Below, in pieces: positions 1 to 6,831 of a stretch of DNA of 8,791 nucleotides. Both the position numbers and the translations under genes were made by a program. The notes under the pieces were generated by a model, which was not told the origin of the DNA, made no database searches, and saw only the letters and a program-made list of their open reading frames with translations. Source of the stretch: an uncultured Flavobacteriales bacterium. Its GTDB lineage: Bacteria; Bacteroidota; Bacteroidia; Flavobacteriales_D; Sanyastnellaceae. The stretch's first letter is position 1. Each line of letters opens with the position of its first letter. The stretch is from the NCBI GenBank assembly GCA_937890245.1, contig CALACF010000229.1, positions 1-8,791 of the forward strand, written 5' to 3'.

Positions 1-1
1 C

Positions 2-850
2 CCCACATGGGACGCTGAAGTTCACCTGGAAACCATGCGCGAAACGATCGGCGCAATGGAGGTGCTCCTGGGCATCACAGTCCTCCACCCCACCCCCATG
101 TGGAAGGTTTTGCCCAACGCCGAAGTCGCGGTCGACTGGCGCGTCAAGGCACAGACCAATCCCATGATGGGCCCCGTCATCCCTGCGCCCGAAGGCGTGA
201 TGGCCCCTCATGGCATCGGCGTTGTCGAAGACGCGGGCTGGGTCAATCTTCCGCTGCTTCTCGACGCGTGGCGGTTGCATTTGCAGCGTTCCGATGTTGA
301 TGCCAACTTTGTAGCTGTCGACCTCGCCGACTTCGAAGCGTCCGGCGGGGTGCATGATTTTGACGTACGCGTAGATTGCCGCGGCGTCGCAGTTCGTGAA
401 GACACTGGCCTCGCACATTTGGAGGTCGCCGCCTACCAAGGCGAAGTCCTGACGCTCAAGGGCGCTGCCGGGCCCGATGCGACACTCAACTGTGGAAAAT
501 GGCTGTTGCCCGTTGGCGGCGGCTTGTTCAAGTTGGGCGCGAGCTACGATTGGAACAACGACGCGCTCGAAATTTCAGCCGCGGTGCGCGAAACACTGCT
601 CGAGAAAATGGAAGTGGCATGGCCCGCTGTGCGCACTGATTTCGAGGTTGTGGCACACAGCGTGGGCCTGCGCCCTGTGGCACGTGATCGGCGGCCCGTG
701 GTCGGACAGATCGGGCCTGGGCGGTATGTTTTCAACGGACTGGGCACCCGGGGCGTCTTGATCGCTCCGCGTTGGGCAGCGGCCTTGCTCGACAATATTC
801 TGACGGGAACGCCCTTGCCCAGGACGGTGCAGGCCGGGCGCTTTGCTTGA
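2..850 (+). CDS. FAD-dependent oxidoreductase (DAO family), C-terminal part, 5' truncated
   Basis: The reading frame is open from base 2 with no stop, so the gene begins outside the window. The ATG at 35 is internal, because the eleven codons before it are in frame and continuous with the domain. The visible 282 residues match the substrate-binding half and C-terminus of DAO-type flavoproteins (D-amino-acid oxidase/glycine oxidase superfamily). A GLRPVARDRRPVVGQ stretch at visible residues 222-236 and the FAD-contacting FNGLGTRG motif at 244-251 are followed by a helix (VLIAPRWAAALLDNI) and a PLP turn, the usual end of the family. The N-terminal GxGxxG dinucleotide motif is not in view; about 70-80 residues should be missing for a roughly 350-residue family member. 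The substrate is unknown and should not be inferred. The stop codon (TGA 848-850) lies inside the left end of a long palindrome. Confidence 0.9.
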   Translation, partial: PTWDAEVHLETMRETIGAMEVLLGITVLHPTPMWKVLPNAEVAVDWRVKAQTNPMMGPVIPAPEGVMAPHGIGVVEDAGWVNLPLLLDAWRLHLQRSDVDANFVAVDLADFEASGGVHDFDVRVDCRGVAVREDTGLAHLEVAAYQGEVLTLKGAAGPDATLNCGKWLLPVGGGLFKLGASYDWNNDALEISAAVRETLLEKMEVAWPAVRTDFEVVAHSVGLRPVARDRRPVVGQIGPGRYVFNGLGTRGVLIAPRWAAALLDNILTGTPLPRTVQAGRFA

Positions 851-998
851 CATAATCGCCTCGGAAATGTCTTGTCCGTAAAGGGCTTGGCAGGATTAGC
901 TACGTCTATGTCACATTTTGGGGGGTCTATGCATCTTAGACATGACCAATTCCGCCAAGGGCTCTAGTGGACCAACATCTGCACCTAACTTATGTCAA
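847..998. repeat. Long imperfect palindrome (MITE-like or large RNA hairpin) between oxidoreductase and ferritin genes
   Basis: TTGACATAA at 847-855 is perfectly complementary in reverse to TTATGTCAA at 990-998. On the same symmetry axis, 867-916 matches the reverse complement of 929-978 at about 34 of 49 aligned positions with two one-base gaps. The longest inner pairing is CTTGGC (886-891) with GCCAAG (954-959). The eleven bases just inside each end do not match, and the centre (917-928) contains a run of six G. Transcribed, it would fold into a long, bulged hairpin. No run of T follows on either side, so it is not a standard intrinsic terminator. It could be a small non-autonomous transposable element, a REP-like repeat or a structured leader. 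No target-site duplication is visible directly at the ends. I matched the arms by hand. Confidence 0.5.
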
Positions 999-1088
999 AT
1001 CGGCTTGGGCGGGACGGGCCATAAGTGAGTGAAAAAGTTAGCGGCAGGGTACAGCCGATGTTTGCAGTGGATTGGCCAACTTAGCACC
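851..1088. other. Non-coding gap upstream of the ferritin gene
   Basis: This 238-bp gap holds no convincing gene. Its first 148 bases belong to the long palindrome; the last 90 (999-1088) are the ferritin-proximal leader. No strong promoter can be read. GATGTTTG at 1057-1064 resembles the Bacteroidota -7 element TAnnTTTG with one mismatch and lies 24 bases before the start codon, but no matching TTG -33 element is found at the expected distance, so it is only a weak candidate. No clear Fur-type palindrome or riboswitch core is seen. The start codon at 1089 is preceded by no purine-rich ribosome binding site, which is common in Bacteroidota. Confidence 0.5.
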
Positions 1089-1598
1089 ATGCTCAACGAA
1101 AAGATCGCCGCCGCGCTGAACCTGCAAGTGAAGCTCGAAGCCCAATCCTCCCAGTTCTACCTATCTATGGCCTCTTGGTCTGAAAACCATGGACTTAACG
1201 GAACCGCAGAGTTCCTGTTTCGCCACAGCGATGAGGAGCGCCAGCACATGCTCAAGCTCGTTCGCTTCATCAACGAACGGGGTGGAAATTCGGTGATTCC
1301 AGCGCTTCCAGCGCCAAAGAATAAGTTCTCAGGTTTGCACGAGATCTTCGAAAATCTATTGGCCCACGAAACCGGTGTGACGGAAAGCATCCACAAGGTG
1401 GTGGATTTGTGCCTCCAAGTGAAGGATTATACGACGCACCATTTCATGCAATGGTATGTCGCTGAGCAGATTGAGGAAGAGGCCTTGGCGCGCACGATCT
1501 TGGACAAGTTGAACATGATCGGCACGGATACGGCTGGCCTGTACCTATTCGATCGCGACCTCGGAACCTTTCTCCCACAGGACAGCAGCGCAGCCTGA
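1089..1598 (+). CDS. ftnA: Bacterial non-heme ferritin (FtnA type)
   Basis: This 169-residue protein oxidises Fe(II) and stores it as a mineral inside a 24-subunit cytoplasmic shell. With the start at the ATG at 1089, residue numbers coincide exactly with E. coli FtnA and every ferroxidase ligand is present: E17, E50 and H53 (site A), E94 and E130 (site B), E49, E126 and E129 (site C), plus Tyr24 and Gln127. The motifs AEFLFRHSDEERQHM (40-54) and FMQWYVAEQIEEE (119-131) are diagnostic. No heme-ligating Met typical of bacterioferritin is evident at the usual position. An in-frame GTG at 1029 would add 20 residues with no family counterpart, so the ATG is preferred. The gene is the first of a five-gene co-directional run; the next gene starts 11 bases after its stop, so co-transcription is likely. 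Confidence 0.97.
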   Translation: MLNEKIAAALNLQVKLEAQSSQFYLSMASWSENHGLNGTAEFLFRHSDEERQHMLKLVRFINERGGNSVIPALPAPKNKFSGLHEIFENLLAHETGVTESIHKVVDLCLQVKDYTTHHFMQWYVAEQIEEEALARTILDKLNMIGTDTAGLYLFDRDLGTFLPQDSSAA

Positions 1599-1609
1599 TT
1601 CTGCGAAAA

Positions 1610-2284
1610 ATGCAACGACCGCAACCCGTTTCTCAAGTGGCCTACGCGCTGCTGATTGTGCTGTCCCTGTTGGGGATGCGCTCGAATGAAACGTGGTGGC
1701 CGGAAGTGCAGGCACAGGGCGAAACCGGCCCACAAGGCGAAGCTCCCACTGGGGCTTTGGGCGATCCGGAGATCGACCGCACGGACGTGTGGGCCATCAA
1801 GTACAGCCGTTATCTCTACCATTTGGCGCATGAAATAAAGTGGGGGCCGTCAGAAGCGCCGTTTGAAATTGGCATCGTCGGCTGGAAGGCCTTGGGCGAG
1901 CAACTTGAAGAGCGGTACGTCGGGCGAAGCATCGCCGGCCGCCCGATCTCCGTGGTGCAGTTAGAGGCTGGAGAGCTGTCTGAGCACCAGGGTGACTTTC
2001 AAATCTTGTTTCTCTCTGGCGATGGAGATGACCGCCGCGTATGTCGAACGGCCGCTTTGAATTGGCATGCCACAGGAAAATCGGCTGGCGCGCCACGCAA
2101 TGGCCTGGTCGTCAGCGACGCTTGGACGGACGCGCCTGAAGTCATCGATTTCCGGCGCCACCGCAAGTCCGCCGACCAAGCCCCTGGCCTCTGCCTCGAA
2201 GTCGACCGCACGGCACTCGACGCCATCGGCTTGGCCCTGCCGCCCATTTTTGAATCTCGAACCTGCCCAGAAGTGACCGAATAA
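1610..2284 (+). CDS. YfiR-like (DUF4154) exported protein
   Basis: This 224-residue protein has a hydrophobic N-terminal export signal (about residues 8-24), then a Gly/Pro/Gln/Glu-rich linker to about residue 57. Residues 58-215 follow the YfiR/DUF4154 pattern: an IKYSRYLYHLAHEIKWG start (like the usual FAKFVEWP segment), then PFEIGIVGWKALGEQLEE, a GRSIAGRPISVVQL segment, an ILFLS strand, GLVVSD, and the closing LCLEVDRTALDAIGLALPP helix and strand. Characterised YfiR proteins are periplasmic repressors of the HAMP-containing diguanylate cyclase YfiN and respond to envelope redox state. Here the plausible partner is the HAMP phosphatase two genes downstream. Only three cysteines (145, 195, 219) follow the signal region. 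The family assignment is by eye from a low-similarity domain, and the partner is inferred from position. Confidence 0.72.
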   Translation: MQRPQPVSQVAYALLIVLSLLGMRSNETWWPEVQAQGETGPQGEAPTGALGDPEIDRTDVWAIKYSRYLYHLAHEIKWGPSEAPFEIGIVGWKALGEQLEERYVGRSIAGRPISVVQLEAGELSEHQGDFQILFLSGDGDDRRVCRTAALNWHATGKSAGAPRNGLVVSDAWTDAPEVIDFRRHRKSADQAPGLCLEVDRTALDAIGLALPPIFESRTCPEVTE

Positions 2285-2293
2285 AAGCCCGTT

Positions 2294-3226
2294 ATGGATA
2301 TGGACAATCACACCGCCTCCTTCCCCCGGACCGCCGCCGCAGCCCTTGCCTTGGCGCTCGCGATGCTGGCCCCTATTTCTGGGCTTTTATCCCAATCCCA
2401 CCCCGCCGTTGAGCAAGCTGCGACGCTTTGTCAAAATGGCGACCTGACCGCCGCGCTGCTGGCCATCGACAAGGCGCTGGCCACGCCCGGCGCGGCGAGC
2501 GGCTACGCTTGGTTTGTCAAGGCCTTCATACACAAGGAGGTCTACGTTCAAATGGACGACCTGCGCGACGATTCGCCCCACCGTGTGGCGGCAGTCGAGG
2601 CCTTGAAGCGGAGCGCGTCCATGGGGATGAACGATGCACTCGAATTGCAGATCGAACCACTGGCGGCCTACTTGGCACAAACTTACTTGGTAGATGCCCA
2701 GCGCAGTGCGGCCGACATCCAGGCCGGCGAAGAGCCACTCGCGCTGCGGCACTTTGGGCATTACGTGGAAGTGGAGGCGATCTTGGATCCCGGCTTTCGG
2801 GACCGCAACACGGAGGTGTTGCTACTTCAGAACTTGGCCGAGAATGCGATGACTGCTTCGAGGCCTGAAGCGGAGCCCTTGGGCGGCGCCCAAGAATTTG
2901 AGCTCGGCGTCGAACTGTACATCCGCGCGGCAAAGGCAGGCCCTGATGCCTTTACCTCTTGGTATAACGTAGCGGTCCACACCTACAATCGAGGGGTGCA
3001 TTTGTATCGGCATGGGCCAGATTACGATCTGGATGCCGAAGACCGGTGGCATGCGGTGGCCGCAGATTTGTGGGATCGGTCGAGGCATTTGATGTGGCGG
3101 GCCGTGGATTTGCGCGTTGAAGACGAGGGCGCTATTCACGCCTTGGGCACGGTGGCTGAAGCCCTTGACCACCGAGAGGACGCGGCTTGGTGCAACGCCC
3201 ATTTACAGGAACTCAAACGCAACTGA
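2294..3226 (+). CDS. Exported helical-repeat (TPR-like) protein of unknown function
   Basis: This 310-residue protein has a clear export signal: a short polar start, an Arg at 12, an Ala/Leu-rich core at 13-33 and a likely cleavage near residues 38-45. The rest is almost entirely amphipathic helix and resembles degenerate tetratricopeptide repeats. Visible pairs include VEQAATLCQNGDLTAALLAIDKAL (split around 49-71), YAWFVKAFIHK (81-91), VAAVEALKRSASMG (108-121), FELGVELYIRAAKAGPDAF (212-230) with SWYNVAVHTYNRGVHLY, and DEGAIHALGTVAEALDHRED near the end. TPR-like proteins are protein-binding scaffolds; no catalytic motif is seen. It starts 9 bases after the YfiR-like stop and ends 5 bases before the receptor start, so it probably acts outside the inner membrane with both. 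An in-frame ATG at 2300 is an equally possible start. Confidence 0.65.
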   Translation: MDMDNHTASFPRTAAAALALALAMLAPISGLLSQSHPAVEQAATLCQNGDLTAALLAIDKALATPGAASGYAWFVKAFIHKEVYVQMDDLRDDSPHRVAAVEALKRSASMGMNDALELQIEPLAAYLAQTYLVDAQRSAADIQAGEEPLALRHFGHYVEVEAILDPGFRDRNTEVLLLQNLAENAMTASRPEAEPLGGAQEFELGVELYIRAAKAGPDAFTSWYNVAVHTYNRGVHLYRHGPDYDLDAEDRWHAVAADLWDRSRHLMWRAVDLRVEDEGAIHALGTVAEALDHREDAAWCNAHLQELKRN

Positions 3227-3231
3227 TCTGC

Positions 3232-5004
3232 ATGCGTTGGTACCGGGGCATTGGCGCGCGAATATTTGGCGGCTTCGGGCTGTTCATTGCCGCTGTGGCC
3301 CTGCTTTTCACACTGACGGCGCGAACCGTTGGCGAGCACAACGCGCTCTTGGAGCGGTCGGGACGCTTGGACTTGGCGCTGGGCCACGCCGTACAAATCG
3401 ACTTGGACCTTGCCGAAATTCAGCTCTACGCTCAGCTTATTGCGCGGGTCCGAAATCCTTCGGTGCGCTTGACAGCCCATGAAGGCTTGGACCGAGACCA
3501 ATCTCGCATTGCACCCGCAGTCGACGCGCTCGGGGCCTTGCATTTGGCGGAGGACTCGTCCCGTCGGGCGGCCCATGGCGAGTTGGCCTCGCGGCTGTTG
3601 GCATTGAATGAACGCGTCGAATTGCTGCAGGTGATTTTGCCGCGTGATGCCGACCCGATGGCTGATTTCGAGAAGTTCATCGAAGGGCAAGAATTGCTCG
3701 AAAGCCCAAGTTCTGCGGGCGGCGATATCCAGCGTGACATTGCAGCCGCAAGGGGCTTGCTCGGTGATTTGCAGTCAGATTTGCGGCGTGAGGCGGAGGG
3801 CATTGATCGGCGAATTGAGAGCCAGAGTACGCGATTGGGGGACTTGGTGCGGCGGATTGCGTTGGCGGTGCTCGTGCTGGGACTGCTTATAGCCTTCGGT
3901 GTGACGCGCTCTATTCGTCGGCCCGTCAAGCGCTTGCGGTCGCGCTTGCTGTACTTAAGCCGCGGGGTCGACCGCGAATTTCCGGTTGAGCATAGCGGCG
4001 ATGAAATCGGTGAAATGGCAAGGGCCCTCGACAGACTGGCCGATGGATTGCGGAGCACCAGAGAATTTACATCCGCTGTGGGAGAAGGGCAGTTTGACGC
4101 TGAATACGAGCCCCTAAGCGAGGACGATGTGCTAGGGCAGACGCTGTTGCAGATGCGCGATTCGCTCTCGGAGTACGAGCAGTCGATGGAAGACAAGGTC
4201 AAGGACAGGACCCATGAAATCAACCGCTTGTACACGGATTTGACGGACAGCATCGACTACGCGAAGCGGATCCAAGGGGCGATTTTCCCCATTGCAGCGG
4301 ACCGGCGCAGGTTGTTCGATCGACATTTCGTTATGTACATGCCGCGGGACGGGGTCAGTGGCGACTTTCCATGGTTCCACAAGCTGGGCGCTTGGCGGAT
4401 GTTTGGCGCGGTGGACTGCACAGGGCACGGCGTGCCGGGCGCATTTATGAGCCTGCTGGGACACAGTGCTTTGGGACACATTTGCAAGGTATATACCGCA
4501 CCGCACAAGATTTTAGACCGGCTCAACCAGCTCGGCCGGGAGGCCCTGGGTCAGGACGTGAACACCGAAGCGGCGGACCGCGTTCCAGACGGGATGGATG
4601 TCGGGATGTTCTCGATCAACCTGGAGGACCGCGTGCTCGAATACGCCGGTGCAAACTCCGCAGGCTACATCGTGCGCGACGGAGATGTCATACAGTTGCG
4701 CCCTGACAAACAAGCCATCGGCTCCTTTCAGCCCGGCAGCTTCCGGTACAACGTGCAGAAGTACGATCTGCAAGAAGGCGACATGGTCTACGCCGCAACC
4801 GACGGATTCGTAGACCAATTCGGCGGGCCCAAAGGCCGCAAATTTATGCGCAAGCGCTTCCGTGACCTATTGCAGGAAGTGGCGCCGATGCCAGTCGACG
4901 AGCAGCATGAACGCTTGATGAAAACGTTAATAAGCTGGATGGAGGCAACCGACGAGGAGCAGGTAGACGACGTGATGGTCATCGGAGTTCGTATACGATT
5001 ATGA
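3232..5004 (+). CDS. Membrane receptor with HAMP domain and SpoIIE/PP2C-type serine/threonine phosphatase
   Basis: This 590-residue inner-membrane signalling protein has a first membrane helix at about 13-30, a mostly helical periplasmic sensor of about 175 residues, a second helix at about 209-225, and a HAMP domain at about 227-275 (Pro231; DExG at 257-260). A coiled linker ending in SIDYAKRIQGAIFP (about 340-353) leads to the phosphatase domain. Metal-binding motifs of SpoIIE-type PP2C enzymes are intact: SGDF with Asp378, DCTGHGVPGAF from Asp395, DGMDVG (453-458), ATDG with Asp524, VDQFGG and DDVMVIG (Asp579-580). Such enzymes dephosphorylate phosphoserine or phosphothreonine, often on anti-sigma-factor antagonists; no substrate or kinase is encoded here. 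The ATG at 3232 directly precedes the membrane helix; a TTG at 3187 would overlap the upstream gene. The aromatic usually following SGDF is Pro380. Confidence 0.95.
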   Translation: MRWYRGIGARIFGGFGLFIAAVALLFTLTARTVGEHNALLERSGRLDLALGHAVQIDLDLAEIQLYAQLIARVRNPSVRLTAHEGLDRDQSRIAPAVDALGALHLAEDSSRRAAHGELASRLLALNERVELLQVILPRDADPMADFEKFIEGQELLESPSSAGGDIQRDIAAARGLLGDLQSDLRREAEGIDRRIESQSTRLGDLVRRIALAVLVLGLLIAFGVTRSIRRPVKRLRSRLLYLSRGVDREFPVEHSGDEIGEMARALDRLADGLRSTREFTSAVGEGQFDAEYEPLSEDDVLGQTLLQMRDSLSEYEQSMEDKVKDRTHEINRLYTDLTDSIDYAKRIQGAIFPIAADRRRLFDRHFVMYMPRDGVSGDFPWFHKLGAWRMFGAVDCTGHGVPGAFMSLLGHSALGHICKVYTAPHKILDRLNQLGREALGQDVNTEAADRVPDGMDVGMFSINLEDRVLEYAGANSAGYIVRDGDVIQLRPDKQAIGSFQPGSFRYNVQKYDLQEGDMVYAATDGFVDQFGGPKGRKFMRKRFRDLLQEVAPMPVDEQHERLMKTLISWMEATDEEQVDDVMVIGVRIRL

Positions 5005-6803
5005 AGGCGACAGTGAAAGCGACAGCACTTCGGGTTTCGCTCCGGCAGTTGATTCGGCATCTGGTCGGGTATTTGGGGACGGCCAATTTGGTCTTGGTCC
5101 TGGCCGCCGTTACGGGGGTATTGTCCGGTCTCATTGCAGTGGTCTTGAAAAATGGGGTGGCCTGGATCCGGGGGGCGCAACACGTTGACGGCGTGCCGGC
5201 ATGGATTCTTCCGACCACTGGACTGGTGCTGACTTGGTTGCTGGTGCGCTTCGTACTGCAGCGCAAACACCCGGGGACGGGCATCCCTGCGACCTTGCAT
5301 GCGATTTCGAAGCGCAGGGCGCGGCTGGCACGTCCCACGATGCTTTCGCCTGTGTTGACGTCGATCCTGACGGTGGGCTTTGGAGGTAGTGCGGGACTGG
5401 AGGCCCCTGCTGTGCAAAGCAGTGCTGCAGTGGGATCGAACCTCGGTGATCTTTTCAAGCTGGACTACCGACACCGCTTGGTTTTAATCGGGTGTGCGGC
5501 GACCGCATCGCTGGCAGCCATTTTCAAAGCACCGCTGGCAGCCATCGTGTTTGCCGTCGAGGTGATCATGATCGATTTGACGACGGGGAGCTTGATGCCA
5601 TTGTTGGTCGCCTCGCTTTCCGCTCTGCTGACGACGTCCCTGTTTATCGACCCCGAGGAGTTGATCAACGCCGGGCGTATGCTGAGCGCCTGGGATGGCA
5701 CGGTGCTGGCCTATGTGCCGTTCGGGATTCTTTGCGGATTGGGTTCCGTGTTCTTTGCCGGGGTTTATCGCGGGGCGAGCTCGCTCGTCCAGTTGCCGCG
5801 CCACAAAGGCGTGCGCATTGCCCTGGCTGGCGCGGCCATTGGCGGAGCGGTGCTTTTGTTCCCCGCCCTGTACGGCGAGGGCTTTGAGTGGATCAATGCC
5901 TTGTTGCGGGGAGAGACGCGCGGATTGGACGCGGCCGGATCACTTGGTTCGCTCGAATCGATCGGGCTCCTGGCCCATCCGACGTACAAATTGCTCGCTA
6001 TGGCGACGGTGCTTTGGTTGTTGAAGCCCGCGCTGACCGGACTCACTGTAGGCGCTGGCGGGGTCGGCGGAATTTTTGCGCCTGCGCTGTTTTGCGGCGC
6101 GTTGATGGGCACGACGTATATCGCCGGCTCGGATTTGATTTGGCCCGGGCTGCATTTGAACGAAGGACATTTCGTGCTGGCAGGGATGGCAGGGCTGATG
6201 GCCGGCATCCTTCGGGCGCCGCTGACCGCCATCTTTTTGGCCGCTGAAGTGAGCGGCGGCTACGACTTGTTCATACCCCTGATGCTGACGTCTGCGATCG
6301 CATTTCAAACGGCCAAGCTGCTCCGCAACAACTCGATCTACACCCAAGAGCTCGCCGACCGGGGCGAATTGATCACCCACGACAAGGACAAGGCTGTGCT
6401 GACTTTGATGAAGCTTCGCGAGGTGGTCGAAAATGATTTCGAGGCCGTGCACCCAGACCAGACCTTGGGCGAGCTCGTCAAAGCGATCTCTCGCAGCCGT
6501 CGGAATATTCACCCGGTACTCAACGACCGGGGCGAACTATTGGGCATCGTGCCGCTTGAAGAGGTGCGCAGCGTCATGTTCGACCGAAGCAAATACGAAA
6601 CCACGCAGGTGCGCGACCTGATGGTATTGCCAGCCGACACCATCGACTTGGCCGACCGCATGGATGGTGTGATGGCCAAGTTTGATAAATCCCGCGCGTG
6701 GAACTTGCCCGTCACTGAGCAGGGCCGCTACGTAGGTTTCGTTTCGCGCTCGAATCTGTTTGGAGCCTACCGCAAGTGGCTGCAAGAGTTCTCGAGCGAG
6801 TAA
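5001..6803 (+). CDS. ClC-family chloride channel/transporter with C-terminal CBS pair
   Basis: This 600-residue membrane protein has the ClC core (about 25-450) and a cytoplasmic tandem CBS module (about 478-595). The anion-pathway motifs are GTGIP (92-96, for GSGIP), GLEAP (132-136, with gating Glu134), GGIFAP (356-361) and Tyr447 in the last helix, equivalent to Tyr445 of E. coli ClcA. Aligning the FxAPLA segment places Val188 where E. coli ClcA has the internal proton glutamate Glu203; Glu187 matches Glu202. ClC channels commonly have Val there and H+/Cl- exchangers Glu, so the transport mode is uncertain. CBS pairs usually bind adenine nucleotides and regulate gating. Its ATG overlaps the phosphatase stop (ATGA, 5001-5004), implying translational coupling. 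Many bacterial ClC proteins lack CBS domains, so it is the longer architecture. It is the last gene of the plus-strand run. Confidence 0.96.
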   Translation: MKATVKATALRVSLRQLIRHLVGYLGTANLVLVLAAVTGVLSGLIAVVLKNGVAWIRGAQHVDGVPAWILPTTGLVLTWLLVRFVLQRKHPGTGIPATLHAISKRRARLARPTMLSPVLTSILTVGFGGSAGLEAPAVQSSAAVGSNLGDLFKLDYRHRLVLIGCAATASLAAIFKAPLAAIVFAVEVIMIDLTTGSLMPLLVASLSALLTTSLFIDPEELINAGRMLSAWDGTVLAYVPFGILCGLGSVFFAGVYRGASSLVQLPRHKGVRIALAGAAIGGAVLLFPALYGEGFEWINALLRGETRGLDAAGSLGSLESIGLLAHPTYKLLAMATVLWLLKPALTGLTVGAGGVGGIFAPALFCGALMGTTYIAGSDLIWPGLHLNEGHFVLAGMAGLMAGILRAPLTAIFLAAEVSGGYDLFIPLMLTSAIAFQTAKLLRNNSIYTQELADRGELITHDKDKAVLTLMKLREVVENDFEAVHPDQTLGELVKAISRSRRNIHPVLNDRGELLGIVPLEEVRSVMFDRSKYETTQVRDLMVLPADTIDLADRMDGVMAKFDKSRAWNLPVTEQGRYVGFVSRSNLFGAYRKWLQEFSSE

Positions 6804-6817
6804 GCTGAAGCGCTCGA
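6792..6817. terminator. Possible bidirectional terminator hairpin between convergent genes
   Basis: TCGAGCG (6792-6798) and CGCTCGA (6811-6817) form a perfect 7-bp GC-rich stem around a 12-base loop. It overlaps the last codons and stop of the ClC gene and ends 15 bases from the stop of the opposing protease gene. Its position between convergent genes fits shared termination, but no T-run follows the stem on either strand, so it is only a candidate. Confidence 0.35.
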
Positions 6818-6831
6818 TACCGCTGGGCAGA

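Noticed and set aside
847..852. TTGACA as a sigma-70 -35 box for ferritin
   Set aside because: No TATAAT-like box lies 16-18 bases downstream, Bacteroidota use different promoter elements, and these bases are explained by the palindrome end.
925..941. Small GTCTA/TAGAC hairpin in the gap
   Set aside because: A five-base stem with a seven-base loop is weak and lies off the axis of the larger palindrome; it is likely incidental.
1029..1088. GTG start giving the ferritin a 20-residue N-terminal extension
   Set aside because: The ATG at 1089 gives exact residue-for-residue correspondence with E. coli FtnA ferroxidase ligands, and the extension has no family counterpart or clear targeting character.
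3187..3231. TTG start for the HAMP-phosphatase receptor
   Set aside because: It would overlap the upstream gene by 40 bases and add 15 residues before a typical basic N-terminus and membrane helix that begin at the ATG at 3232.
3432..4253. 273-codon open frame on the minus strand
   Set aside because: It lies wholly antisense to the receptor gene, is rich in Ser and Arg as expected of a GC-rich shadow frame, and shows no domain.
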